A stretch of 64,000 nucleotides of DNA from Bacillus sp. SB49 (GCF_000469135.2 NZ_CP048117.1:1339501-1403500), one strand, 5' to 3'; positions 1 to 8,040 are shown, counted from the stretch's first letter. Notes: a model not told the origin generated them from the letters alone. A program made the numbers and translations.

Positions 1-384
1 GAAACAAGCGGCGACTCCTGGGGCCATGGACGTACGCTTGAGTGGTCTACGACAACTCCTGTACCGTTCTATAACTTTGCTACCGTACCATACGTCGATC
101 GTATCGACCCGTATGAGCGCATGAGAGAAGAAGGTCAAACGACATTCGACGAATCGAAATTGAAGCCGATCCACATGCCGAGTTACACCGGGCAGCCGAT
201 CATCATGATGACATTCCTGTTCATCGGAAGCTTCGGTCTCGTCTTCGAGTGGATGCCTGTGGCGATCTTCGGTCTTGTTGGTGGTGTGATCATGATGATC
301 ATCCGTTCCTTCGACTACGATGACGGTTACTATGTAAGCGTCGATGAAGTGAAACGCATCGAGCGAAAAGCGAGGGGGTTATGA
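1..384 (+). CDS. qoxB: Cytochrome aa3 quinol oxidase subunit I, C-terminal part
   Basis: Open from the first base of the window and running into a TGA stop, so the N-terminus lies outside. The visible 127 residues hold the GRTLEWSTTPVPFYNF stretch typical of the end of haem-copper oxidase subunit I, two hydrophobic segments and a basic tail. The haem and CuB ligands of the family lie upstream and cannot be checked. I call it QoxB rather than CtaD because qoxC and qoxD follow directly. The protein would be the catalytic subunit of the terminal menaquinol oxidase in the plasma membrane. It is followed one base later by qoxC. Confidence 0.9.
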   Translation, partial: ETSGDSWGHGRTLEWSTTTPVPFYNFATVPYVDRIDPYERMREEGQTTFDESKLKPIHMPSYTGQPIIMMTFLFIGSFGLVFEWMPVAIFGLVGGVIMMIIRSFDYDDGYYVSVDEVKRIERKARGL

Positions 385-385
385 T

Positions 386-991
386 ATGGCTGCAGAAGAA
401 TTGAAAACAGGTCCATTAGAATACCGGACGCAAGAAGGACAGATGAGTATTCTCGGATTTTGGATTTTCCTTGGAGCCGAAGTCGTACTTTTCTCTACGC
501 TGTTCGCAACGTATGCCGTCCTATTCGGCCGTACAGCTGATGCACCGACACCTGGTGAGTTGTTCGAGCCAGGCATCGTGTTAATCATGACGTTCCTGCT
601 TTTGGTGAGTAGTTTCACGTGTGGACTTGCGATTCACCAAATGCGTAAAGGGAATGTCAAAGGCATGACGTTATGGATGATCATAACGCTTGCCCTTGGT
701 TTAGGATTCCTTGGATTCGAAATCTTCGAGTTCTTCCATTATACGCACGAAGGCGCGACACTGCAGTCGGCTGCCTTCTGGTCAGCATTCTTCGTCCTTG
801 CCGGAACCCACGGGCTTCACGTAACCCTTGGTATCGGATGGGCGATCGGACTTCTGATTCAACTAAGAAAACGCGGACTTACAACTAAGACAAGTCGAAA
901 ATTCTTTATCGTCAGTTTGTACTGGCACTTCCTGGACGTTGTGTGGATCTTCATCTTCACAGCTGTCTATCTGATAGGGATGGTGGTCTAG
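386..991 (+). CDS. qoxC: Cytochrome aa3 quinol oxidase subunit III
   Basis: 201-residue membrane protein with five hydrophobic segments and the subunit III signatures ILGFWIFLGAEVVLFSTLF (residues about 22-40), HGLHVTLGIGW, and SLYWHFLDVVWIFIFTAVYL at the C-terminus. From memory it resembles Bacillus subtilis QoxC along its whole length. Subunit III supports proton entry and stability of the oxidase. The start follows an AGGGGG ribosome site inside the end of qoxB, and the stop abuts the qoxD start codon, so the three are translated together. Confidence 0.93.
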   Translation: MAAEELKTGPLEYRTQEGQMSILGFWIFLGAEVVLFSTLFATYAVLFGRTADAPTPGELFEPGIVLIMTFLLLVSSFTCGLAIHQMRKGNVKGMTLWMIITLALGLGFLGFEIFEFFHYTHEGATLQSAAFWSAFFVLAGTHGLHVTLGIGWAIGLLIQLRKRGLTTKTSRKFFIVSLYWHFLDVVWIFIFTAVYLIGMVV

Positions 992-1378
992 ATGGCAGAT
1001 ACGTCAAAGAAAGTACCGACTAGTCACGTAATAGGATTCTTGTTATCCGTCGTTATGACGCTTGTCGCTGCTTGGGCAGCAATCAATTCCGACCTTCCAG
1101 TTGCAGTGATCATTTCAGGTATTCTGATTCTGGCGCTGCTTCAGGCTGGTGTTCAGTTGTTCATGTTCATGCACATCACAGAAAAGGGCAGCGGTGGCGG
1201 TCATGTTCCATGGAATATGATGTTCCACGGTTTCGCTCTTGCTGCGATTCTCGTAGCAGGTTCCTTATTCACGATGTCCTTCGGGTTCCAACACGGGGAA
1301 CACGGAGACCACGGGGACATGGAAAACATGAATCACGAGGAAATGAATATGGACAGTGGAGAACACAGCGGGCATTAA
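992..1378 (+). CDS. qoxD: Cytochrome aa3 quinol oxidase subunit IV with His/Met-rich tail
   Basis: 128 residues with three hydrophobic segments and the subunit IV pattern HVIGFLLSVVMT, then LLQAGVQLFMFMHI. Starts at the base after the qoxC stop. The last 28 residues (about 1293-1375) are unusual: hydrophilic and packed with His, Met, Asp and Glu, including HGEHGDHGD and MNHEEMNMD. Ordinary QoxD proteins end soon after the third membrane segment, as far as I recall. A tail of this composition could bind copper, which the oxidase needs for its CuB centre, but that is inference. Confidence 0.9.
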   Translation: MADTSKKVPTSHVIGFLLSVVMTLVAAWAAINSDLPVAVIISGILILALLQAGVQLFMFMHITEKGSGGGHVPWNMMFHGFALAAILVAGSLFTMSFGFQHGEHGDHGDMENMNHEEMNMDSGEHSGH

Positions 1379-1402
1379 TACATCAAACAGGGGGAGAAAG
1401 TA

Positions 1403-1630
1403 ATGGAACAGAAACAGCAGATGGACAATGAGCAGGCACCAATGATCGGAGGCTTGCAGTGGAAGCATATGATCGGGTTTGTTCTATGTGTCGTATTGGC
1501 GGCTTTCTCTCTTACAGGTGCGATGTATTCTCATTATGAACCGACTTTCGTTCTCTATATCCTGAGCGGTGTCGCTTTTGTTCAGGCGATGATTCAGCTG
1601 TTCAAAGCGCAGCCGATCGAGGATCAATAA
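1403..1630 (+). CDS. Short QoxD/COX4-like membrane subunit
   Basis: 75 residues with two hydrophobic segments, preceded by AGGGGGAGAAAGTA and only 24 bases after qoxD. The core WKHMIGFVLCVV, then SGVAFVQAMIQLFK, lines up with HVIGFLLSVV and SGILILALLQAGVQLF of the preceding QoxD, so it looks like a shortened paralogue of subunit IV (cytochrome c oxidase subunit IV family of prokaryotes). It is the last gene before the operon terminator. It may be a fifth oxidase subunit or an assembly factor; the function is inferred from position and similarity only. Confidence 0.7.
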   Translation: MEQKQQMDNEQAPMIGGLQWKHMIGFVLCVVLAAFSLTGAMYSHYEPTFVLYILSGVAFVQAMIQLFKAQPIEDQ

Positions 1631-1633
1631 CAG

Positions 1634-1673
1634 AAAGGCCTCTTCCTTAATAGTAAGGAAGAGGCTTTTTTTT
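1634..1673 (+). terminator. Intrinsic terminator of the qox operon
   Basis: A perfect 12-base stem GCCTCTTCCTTA / TAAGGAAGAGGC with a 4-base loop is followed by eight T. It lies directly after the last qox gene. Confidence 0.92.
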
Positions 1674-1778
1674 ATGGAGAGGGGCGTGCTGCAAAAAAAG
1701 AACGCTTTTTGCGCGCGTCAGGCAGTCTTCTTGAAGCTTTCCTCTTCCAACTTTAATTCGCTTTTCTTTTTCTCCCAT

Positions 1779-1816
1779 AAAAGACCCCTTACCGGCAGGC
1801 GGTAAGGGGTCTTTTC
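1779..1816 (-). terminator. Intrinsic terminator for the gene at 1828-2127
   Basis: A 15-base perfect stem (AAAAGACCCCTTACC and its complement) with a short loop, T-rich on both strands. It lies just past the stop of the minus-strand gene and may also back up the qox terminator. The short stretch 1674-1778 before it shows nothing else. Confidence 0.85.
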
Positions 1817-1827
1817 ACTTCGCTGAA

Positions 1828-2127
1828 TTATATTTTGTCCGGCGCTTCGATTTTCTCTTGAAGTGCCTGTTTGTAGATCGGGCCTTCTTTGACGGTTGCT
1901 ATGAAGAACATCACCCATCCGATATGTGTACCGATGAGGGCGAGGTAGAACATCGTCCATGTCGGTGAGAATGCGGTAGGTGTTGTATAAAGGAGTACTT
2001 GGAAGTAATAGACCCACATGCCCATAAGCAAGACAGAATGAACGATCGCAAAAGCAGGTTTCTTCATCATCAGAAACAAAATCGGAGTCACTGTCGCCAA
2101 CAACAAGAACATGGATGCTACACCCAT
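1828..2127 (-). CDS. Small integral membrane protein, unknown function
   Basis: 99 residues with three hydrophobic segments and little else. An ATG nine bases further upstream sits directly against the AAAGGAG site (2137-2143); the ATG at 2127 has a 9-base spacing, so I start there. I do not recognise the family. It stands alone between the qox operon and a symporter gene, with its own terminator. The name of any substrate or partner would be a guess. Confidence 0.7.
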   Translation of the reverse strand: MGVASMFLLLATVTPILFLMMKKPAFAIVHSVLLMGMWVYYFQVLLYTTPTAFSPTWTMFYLALIGTHIGWVMFFIATVKEGPIYKQALQEKIEAPDKI

Positions 2128-2382
2128 TATATTCATCTCCTTTGTTACACTAGTTTGTGTAAACGGTTTCTTTGTATTCATTGTAACAGAAATTTCTTAT
2201 TTTGGACACAAAATGTTCGAAATTTATTTAAAAATAGGCTTGCTTATTGCTGTATCCCTTGATAATACAGGCTTTAAGCTTGTTCATATTTAGGAATAAA
2301 AAGTGTCTGAAGGAAGAAATATCCTCCAAAAAAGGGGCGGGGTCCTCCCGTATGATTTGATGGTTTTTTAGAAAAATAACAT

Positions 2383-2396
2383 TGCAATCGCTTACT
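2383..2396 (+). promoter_or_regulatory. Candidate catabolite-responsive element (cre)
   Basis: TGCAATCGCTTACT matches the Bacillus cre consensus TGWAANCGNTNWCA at all but two fixed positions. It lies about 115 bases before the symporter gene. In the rest of the 2182-2509 gap I see two AGGGAGGATTT sites, the second being the symporter ribosome site, and no gene. CcpA control of a sugar symporter would make sense but is inference. Confidence 0.4.
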
Positions 2397-2509
2397 TTAG
2401 TTTTGGCTTTTTTTCGCCGGGGTATCTCTGAGTTAAGTGAAAAAAACAGGGAGGATTTAACATTTCGTTCTTGTCATCTTTTCACTACATAACTTAGGGA
2501 GGATTTCAT

Positions 2510-4252
2510 ATGATAGGCATCATCATCTTCAGCTTTCTTTTTTACACCATATTCGTCGCCTGGTATTCGTGGTTCAAAACGCGGAAAACGAATCTTTCCA
2601 GTTCAGATGGATATTTTCTGGGAGGGCGCAGCCTGACGGGCGTCGTCATCGCAGGGTCTTTAATATTAACCAATCTTTCGACGGAGCAGCTTGTCGGTTT
2701 GAACGGACAAGGGTTTTCGGAAACTATGGCAGTCATGGGCTGGGAAGTGACGAGTCCACTGGTGCTCATCCTGATGGCGTTCGTATTTCTTCCAAGGTAT
2801 TTGAAGTCCGGCATCACGACCATTCCTGATTTCCTTGAGCAGCGGTATGACAGAAAAACGAGACAGATCGTTTCTGTCCTTTTCCTGCTTGGTTATGCGG
2901 TCGCCTATTTACCGACGGTCCTTTATTCTGGAGCGTTGGTGCTGGACAGCATTTTCTCTTTATCAAGCATTGCAGGTACGAGTCAGATCATGACTGTTTC
3001 CATCGTGGCGGCAGCAATCGGCATCATCGGCTGCGGTTATGTTATCTTCGGAGGGCTACGGGCTTGTGCAATCAGTGATACCATCAATGGGATCGGTCTC
3101 ATAATCGGCGGTCTCTTGATTCCGATCCTTGCACTTGTGGCGATCGGCGGAGGAGATCTTGTCGGCGGCTTTAAAGAATTGATCGATAAGAATCCCGCTA
3201 AGCTGAACGCAATTGGTAATCATGAATCCTCGGTACCCTGGACGGTGCTGTTGACAGGACTCTTGTTCAATAATCTTTTTTACTGGTGTACGAACCAGTC
3301 CATCATCCAGCGGACCTTCGCTGCGAAGAATCTGGCTGAAGGGCAAAAGGGAGTCTTGTTCGCCGGTTTATTCAAGATATTCGGGGTATTCTTCCTCGTC
3401 CTGCCGGGAATCATCGCCTCTTTCCTTTACGGGAATACTCTTCCTACAGGGGATATGGCTTATCCGACACTCGTCAGTGATGTCTTGCCGCTTGCACTGT
3501 CAGGATTTCTAGCTGCCGTTTTGTTCGGAGCAATCTTAAGCTCGTTCAATGCTGCCTTGAACAGTTCGATTACGTTATTCACGCTTGATATATATCAACC
3601 GATTTTTAAACCGGAAGCATCCGAGAGGGAGCTTGTTAAAGCGGGACGCTTCTTCGCAGGAGCACTGGCTCTCGTTTCCGTGCTCGTCGCACCATTTATC
3701 ATATTTGCACCCTCCGGACTGTACAGTTACTTACAGGAGATGTTCGGATTCTATAACCTGCCGATCATTGCCATGGTCCTCGTCGGCTTCTTCAGCAAAT
3801 ATGTGCCGGCCAGTGCACCGAAGATTACGATCATTGTTCACTTGATCGCCTATTCGTTGAGTAAGGTTTTTCTCGGGCATGTCAACTTCCTTTATGTCCT
3901 CGCGATCCTGTTCCCGCTGAACATCTTTATTATGGTGCTGGTAGGAAAACTGAAACCGCGCATCACACCTTATGTTCTTCTCGATGCAGGAAAAGTGGAC
4001 TTGACCCCTTGGAAACACGCGAAGGCCTTCACCATTTTCACCATTAGTTTGATGATCGCGATGTATGTCTTCTTCTCTCCGATCGGAATCGCAGAATCTG
4101 CAGGTGGCTACTCGCCGCTGTCCGTCGTCTTCATGATCGGATCACTCGCGCTGCTTGGAGCCGTCTTCTGGTTCTTCAAGCGAACGGAAACGCGGAGAGA
4201 AAGAGTGAAAGCAGGTCCAATTTCTCCGAAAGTGACCCAGCTGCATAAATGA
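2510..4252 (+). CDS. yidK: Sodium:solute symporter, YidK/SGLT type
   Basis: 580-residue member of the solute:sodium symporter family with about 14 hydrophobic segments. It closely follows E. coli YidK as I remember it: GYFLGGRSL near residue 37, NLSTEQLVGLNGQ near 57, YLPTVLYSGALVL, and the hallmark FYWCTNQSIIQRTFAAKNLAEGQ run around residues 259-281. Substrate is probably a sugar or related small solute taken up with Na+. The ribosome site AGGGAGG lies at a good distance. A candidate cre lies upstream and a tiny ORF follows 63 bases downstream, before the terminator. Confidence 0.88.
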   Translation: MIGIIIFSFLFYTIFVAWYSWFKTRKTNLSSSDGYFLGGRSLTGVVIAGSLILTNLSTEQLVGLNGQGFSETMAVMGWEVTSPLVLILMAFVFLPRYLKSGITTIPDFLEQRYDRKTRQIVSVLFLLGYAVAYLPTVLYSGALVLDSIFSLSSIAGTSQIMTVSIVAAAIGIIGCGYVIFGGLRACAISDTINGIGLIIGGLLIPILALVAIGGGDLVGGFKELIDKNPAKLNAIGNHESSVPWTVLLTGLLFNNLFYWCTNQSIIQRTFAAKNLAEGQKGVLFAGLFKIFGVFFLVLPGIIASFLYGNTLPTGDMAYPTLVSDVLPLALSGFLAAVLFGAILSSFNAALNSSITLFTLDIYQPIFKPEASERELVKAGRFFAGALALVSVLVAPFIIFAPSGLYSYLQEMFGFYNLPIIAMVLVGFFSKYVPASAPKITIIVHLIAYSLSKVFLGHVNFLYVLAILFPLNIFIMVLVGKLKPRITPYVLLDAGKVDLTPWKHAKAFTIFTISLMIAMYVFFSPIGIAESAGGYSPLSVVFMIGSLALLGAVFWFFKRTETRRERVKAGPISPKVTQLHK

Positions 4253-4315
4253 GCGTTTAATGAAAGTAGAGGAAGGAAATTATATAAATAAAGTTGTGGA
4301 TGAGGAGGATCATAC

Positions 4316-4402
4316 ATGACAAAACAAGAGCGGTATGAAGCAGTAGTCGAAGGATATACCTGCTGTTGGACGTGTATTGTGTGCTTATTTCGAAGAAACT
4401 GA
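4316..4402 (+). CDS. 28-residue Cys-rich small ORF after the symporter
   Basis: ATG at 4316 is preceded by a very strong GAGGAGG site with suitable spacing, and the frame closes with TGA just before the terminator. The peptide has a charged first half (TKQERYEAVVE), then GYTCCWTCIVCLFRRN with four Cys, a short hydrophobic run and a basic end. It would be cotranscribed with the symporter. I know of no family to match it to. It could be a small membrane-associated accessory peptide or a metal or redox binding peptide; it could also be a chance ORF, though the ribosome site argues against that. Confidence 0.5.
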   Translation: MTKQERYEAVVEGYTCCWTCIVCLFRRN

Positions 4403-4408
4403 AGCGAG

Positions 4409-4442
4409 AAGCTGCCGGGAATGTACCCGACAGCTTTTTTTA
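4409..4442 (+). terminator. Intrinsic terminator of the symporter unit
   Basis: Stem AAGCTGCCGGG / CCCGACAGCTT with one mismatch and a 6-base loop, followed by a run of T. Confidence 0.85.
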
Positions 4443-4457
4443 TTTGTAAAATATTTC

Positions 4458-4500
4458 TTGACTTTCCACCATCCTAGTTATATGGTTAGTTACATAACTA
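4458..4500 (+). promoter_or_regulatory. Promoter and likely GntR self-operator
   Basis: TTGACT (4458-4463), 17-base spacer, TATGGT (4481-4486). Two overlapping palindromes cover the -10 box and the start region: TAGTTAT (4476-4482) with ATAACTA (4494-4500), and TAGTTACATAACTA (4487-4500). AT-rich palindromes at this place are usual for YtrA-type autorepressors, so the regulator encoded just downstream probably binds here. Confidence 0.7.
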
Positions 4501-4524
4501 ATGAACCAACGAAGAGGTGCTTTT

Positions 4525-4893
4525 ATGGATCGTGATTTGGCGGTCGACAAGCCGATATTTCAACAAATAGCGGAAAAAGTCGAAGCAGGCATTTTGGATC
4601 AATCGATAACCGAAGGGGAAAGGGTCCCATCAACGAATGAATTCGCCAAGTTCTATCAGATCAATCCCGCGACGGCTGCCAAAGGAATCAATCTGCTGGT
4701 GGATGAGGGGATCATATTCAAGAAGAGGGGAATCGGCATGTTTGTTGCAGAAGGTGCGCGGGCTATCGTACTCAAAAAGCGTAAAACGGTTTTCTATGAA
4801 GAGTATATTCTTCCTTTGAAGGAGGAAGCAGAGAAAATCGGGTTGGATAAGGAAGAACTGGATCGTCTATTAGGGGAGGCGGGAATCAAATGA
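4525..4893 (+). CDS. GntR family regulator, YtrA subfamily
   Basis: 122 residues: a winged helix-turn-helix of the GntR type (residues about 5-75, with VDKPIFQQIAEKVEAGIL, GERVPSTNEFAKFYQINPATAAKGINLL and GIIFKKRGIGMFV) followed by only a short helical tail, the YtrA layout. The ATG at 4525 has a good AGAGGTG site; an in-frame ATG at 4501 lies inside the operator and lacks one. Its stop overlaps the ABC ATPase start (ATGA), so it should repress its own transporter operon. Confidence 0.85.
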   Translation: MDRDLAVDKPIFQQIAEKVEAGILDQSITEGERVPSTNEFAKFYQINPATAAKGINLLVDEGIIFKKRGIGMFVAEGARAIVLKKRKTVFYEEYILPLKEEAEKIGLDKEELDRLLGEAGIK

Positions 4894-5765
4894 AAATCGA
4901 ACTGAAGAACTTGACGAAAAAGTATGGAGAGAAAACGGCGCTGAACGGGATCAACTTGACGCTGGAAGAAAATAAATTCTACGGGCTGCTTGGAAAGAAC
5001 GGAGCAGGAAAGACGACCTTGATGCAGCTTTTGGCCGGTCACACGCTTCCCACTTCCGGGGAGGTGCTGGTGGATGGGCAGTCCCCGTTTGATAATAGGA
5101 CGGTGCTGCAGGATATATGCCTGATCAATGAGACGAGCAACTTTAAGCGGCGCCTGAAAATTAAAGATGTGCTGAAGATTGTCTCCATGTTTTACCCGAA
5201 TTGGTCCCAGGAAACGGCTGACCGCCTCATGGAGAAATTCCACCTGCACCCACGCACGAACGCCAGCGGACTTTCCAAAGGAATGGAATCAGCGCTTGGA
5301 ATCATCATCGGTCTGTCTTCAAGGGCGAAGATTACGATATTCGACGAACCGTATATCGGACTCGACGCAGCTGCCCGGTATATGTTTTATGACTTGTTGC
5401 TGGAAGAATTTCAAGAATTTCCGCGTACGTTTCTGCTTTCGACGCACTTGATTGATGAGGTAAGCCGGCTGTTTGAAGAGGTAATCATGCTTCATAATGG
5501 TGAAATCATGTTTCATGATCAGGCGGAAGCGATGGTTCAGAAGAGCTTGAAGGTCGCCGGCATGAAAGAAAAGGTGGATGCTTTCACCACGGATAAGCAT
5601 GTATTAAAAGAGCAGGAAATGATGGGGATGAAAACGGTGTGGTTGTATGGAGAGGGCTATTCGCTTGAAGGCGCCAGAAATGCCGGGCTTGAAGCGGAGC
5701 ATATTTCCATGCAGGGCATCATGGTTCATTTGACGGAACTCGAAGGGGTGGAGAAGAATGCTTAG
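4890..5765 (+). CDS. ABC transporter ATP-binding protein
   Basis: 291 residues with Walker A GKNGAGKTT (about 35-43), a divergent signature LSKGM in place of LSGGQ, Walker B ITIFDEP and the D-loop GLDAAA, then the switch His in LLSTHLID. The last 90 residues are a poorly conserved extension. It overlaps the regulator by 4 bases and the permease by 8, so the three form one unit of the YtrA-YtrB type. Such exporters in Bacilli often answer cell-wall antibiotics; the substrate here is unknown. Confidence 0.88.
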   Translation: MKIELKNLTKKYGEKTALNGINLTLEENKFYGLLGKNGAGKTTLMQLLAGHTLPTSGEVLVDGQSPFDNRTVLQDICLINETSNFKRRLKIKDVLKIVSMFYPNWSQETADRLMEKFHLHPRTNASGLSKGMESALGIIIGLSSRAKITIFDEPYIGLDAAARYMFYDLLLEEFQEFPRTFLLSTHLIDEVSRLFEEVIMLHNGEIMFHDQAEAMVQKSLKVAGMKEKVDAFTTDKHVLKEQEMMGMKTVWLYGEGYSLEGARNAGLEAEHISMQGIMVHLTELEGVEKNA

Positions 5766-6462
5766 GGATTTAAAAGGGATTTTCTATTATTTATTAATCG
5801 ATTACCGCTTTTCCTTTCTAGTGTTTTGGAGCATATTAACGGCGACGCTCGTTGGGTTTACGCTGCTTTCTATTCTTGTTCCGGACAGTTCCATGATTGT
5901 CTTTACAAGTCCCATCGTCTTCGTTTTCTGTGTTATTTCCGGCCTTAATATGACGAAGGAAACTTTCCCGTTCTGTGTGAAAATGGGGACGACGCGTACC
6001 CGGTATCTGCTCGGTACGTTCGCTTTCAGCCTGTTTTTCTCTCTCGTTTTATCCATGGTTCATCTCGGGATTGTACGTGGATTCCGGGCAGTCCTGGATG
6101 CGGAAAAGATATCAAGCATCCGTCACTATTCCCTTATGGACATGTTGGATGTGCAGGCAGCCTGGTATAACGAAATCTGGGTGCTTGGTTTATTGTTCTT
6201 TCTGTTCATCTCCATCGGGTTCCTGCTCGGTTCCGTCTTTTACCGATACGGCCTTATTGGAGGCTTCAGCGGGGTGGCGGTCTTTGGGGTGTTGATGATG
6301 CTTCCTGTCACGAAGGATTATCTGTTCAGTGAGGTTTTTCGACTTCAGGGGATGACGCTTCACGTGGATTTCCTCCTTCTTCTGGTTGCAGCCCTGTTGA
6401 CTTTCGTTCCGAGCTGGATGGTCCTAAGAAAAGCCTCGACGACTGCTGCAAGAGCAAGATAA
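5758..6462 (+). CDS. ABC transporter permease
   Basis: 234-residue protein with six hydrophobic segments, no signal peptide and no ATPase motif. It starts inside the end of the ATPase gene, which implies translational coupling and a joint complex in the membrane. Last gene of the GntR-ABC operon. The sequence is not close to any permease I can name. No clear terminator follows; an intergenic repeat with a long potential hairpin begins 60 bases downstream and may do the job. Confidence 0.8.
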   Translation: MLRDLKGIFYYLLIDYRFSFLVFWSILTATLVGFTLLSILVPDSSMIVFTSPIVFVFCVISGLNMTKETFPFCVKMGTTRTRYLLGTFAFSLFFSLVLSMVHLGIVRGFRAVLDAEKISSIRHYSLMDMLDVQAAWYNEIWVLGLLFFLFISIGFLLGSVFYRYGLIGGFSGVAVFGVLMMLPVTKDYLFSEVFRLQGMTLHVDFLLLLVAALLTFVPSWMVLRKASTTAARAR

Positions 6463-6523
6463 GAGCGTCCTGGTGAAAGGAACAGCAGTAATTATGGGAG
6501 GGATCATTCCGGCAAAGGGTAGA

Positions 6524-6629
6524 GGGAAATGGGCAGACTCCGACGGGATTAGCGGGACAGGAGAGACCCTGGAAGAACAACGCGATGAGGAGGCTCACCG
6601 GCCGCCGCGTGGAAAGCGTCCCATTTCCC
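6524..6629. repeat. Intergenic repeat element, copy 1
   Basis: About 106 bases bounded by perfect 10-base inverted ends GGGAAATGGG (6524-6533) and CCCATTTCCC (6620-6629). Inside are GGCAGACTCC and GGCTCACCGGCC (6592-6603). The same words in the same order appear at 10221-10288, and a looser version at 25810-25905. Similar GC-rich short elements are scattered between genes in other Bacillaceae as far as I remember. The gap 6463-6715 holds nothing else but the YfkAB terminator. Confidence 0.6.
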
Positions 6630-6663
6630 GGACCCCGCCCTCTCCCTAGCTGGGAATCACTTC

Positions 6664-6708
6664 TTCAAAAAGCTGAAAGCCCCGCTGATACCTATCAGCG
6701 GGGCTTTC
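6664..6708 (-). terminator. Terminator of yfkAB
   Basis: Perfect 16-base stem GAAAGCCCCGCTGATA with its complement; on the minus strand it is followed by AGCTTTTTG. It lies 8 bases past the yfkAB stop. Confidence 0.88.
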
Positions 6709-6715
6709 GTCCTTT

Positions 6716-7840
6716 TTATAAGGAGATCTTGGCTTTTCGTTTCTGGAAGTCGATATCGGAATAGTAGGCGTTCTTGACGAGTACGTTCGGTCCGAGACAT
6801 TCGACAGCGGGGCAGTGGCAGTTCAGGCTTTTTGCTGTGTCTGTTTCCATCCATTGCTGGTAAGCGTCCGTCAGCTTCGTATCCTGGATGTTGCCGAGGC
6901 CCGGTTCGTCTCCGAAATCGGTCACGATGATATCGCCGCTGAAGATGTTTACATTCAGGCGGGAACGTCCGTCCGGATCATTTCTGACCGTTACATTCTT
7001 TGCACTATACAAACGTTTAAGCATGTCCAAATCTTCGTCGGAAGTGCTGCAAGGGTAGTAGGGCAGCGTGCCGAACAGCATCCACATATCTTCATCACGG
7101 TGATCCAGCAGGCGGTTGATACCTTCCCGCATTTCTTCCAAGCTCAGTGTTTCAAGCGCGCTAGCGAAATCGACCGGATACATCGGGTGGATTTCGTGGC
7201 GGGCGCACTTCATTTCCTTGACATGGTCATGGATCGATTCCAGATAAGGGAATGTCCGTTTGTTCAGCATCGTTTCTGCAGATACCATGACGCCTTCTGC
7301 GGCGAGTTTCTGGGAGTTCTCCACCATCCGGTCGAAGAACTTCCTGCGTGCCTCCTCCGACGGCTTTCTTTCCATGCGGGCGAAGCCGGTCGTAACGAAC
7401 TCCTCGATCGTTCCCCAGTTATGAGAAATATGTAGCACATCGAGATAAGGGATGATCGGAACATAGCGCTCGTACGGCAGCGTCAGATTGGAATTAATCT
7501 GAGTCCGAACGCCGCGCTCATGGGCATATTTAAGAAGTGGCAGGACATAATTGTCGACCGATTTCTTCGACATCATCGGTTCTCCGCCGGTGATGCTCAA
7601 GGTGCGCAGGTGAGGGATTTCATCCAGACGATTAATGATCAGGTCCATCGGCAGGGCATCCGGGTCCTTCGACTGCAGCGTATAACCGACAGCACAGTGC
7701 GCACAGCGCATGTTGCAGAGTGTCGTCGTCGTAAATTCTATGTTGGATAACGTCATGTCTCCGTGTTCCTTTACATCCATGTAAGCTTCCCAAGGATCAA
7801 AGGATGGGGAGAGTTCTTGAAGCTTCATGTTGGTACTCAT
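6716..7840 (-). CDS. yfkAB: Radical SAM / CxCxxxxC protein YfkAB
   Basis: 374 residues, the usual length of YfkAB. The radical SAM cluster is CNMRCAHC (Cys42, 46, 49), followed by the SAM-binding SITGGEP near residue 100. The C-terminus has the second, family-specific motif CHCPAVEC (CxCxxxxC, Cys341, 343, 348). The protein should be a cytosolic iron-sulfur enzyme; the substrate of the family is not known to me. Start ATG has AAAGGAAG ten bases before it. Monocistronic with its own terminator. Confidence 0.92.
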   Translation of the reverse strand: MSTNMKLQELSPSFDPWEAYMDVKEHGDMTLSNIEFTTTTLCNMRCAHCAVGYTLQSKDPDALPMDLIINRLDEIPHLRTLSITGGEPMMSKKSVDNYVLPLLKYAHERGVRTQINSNLTLPYERYVPIIPYLDVLHISHNWGTIEEFVTTGFARMERKPSEEARRKFFDRMVENSQKLAAEGVMVSAETMLNKRTFPYLESIHDHVKEMKCARHEIHPMYPVDFASALETLSLEEMREGINRLLDHRDEDMWMLFGTLPYYPCSTSDEDLDMLKRLYSAKNVTVRNDPDGRSRLNVNIFSGDIIVTDFGDEPGLGNIQDTKLTDAYQQWMETDTAKSLNCHCPAVECLGPNVLVKNAYYSDIDFQKRKAKISL

Positions 7841-7986
7841 AAGTATGAAACTTCCTTTCTATTAAAATTGGTTTAGGACAAACCCTTCCTATTCTAACAC
7901 TATTCTAGAGATAACCATACCATTCCTGCTCGGATTTCTCCGGGGACATCGGACTTTTTGGAAAAGCTTTTAAATGTAAAAAGGTT

Positions 7987-8014
7987 TTGACATGTTTGTT
8001 TCTTTCTCTATACT
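7987..8014 (+). promoter_or_regulatory. Sigma-A promoter of the structured leader
   Basis: TTGACA (7987-7992), 16-base spacer, TATACT (8009-8014). Transcription would begin near 8021, about 215 bases before the next start codon. Confidence 0.75.
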
Positions 8015-8040
8015 GAATATGTGAAAAGTTTTTACATAAT

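Noticed and set aside
1680-1720. GCAAAAA...TTTTTGC hairpin after the qox terminator
   Set aside because: Weak and AT-rich, between two better terminators; no separate role can be supported.
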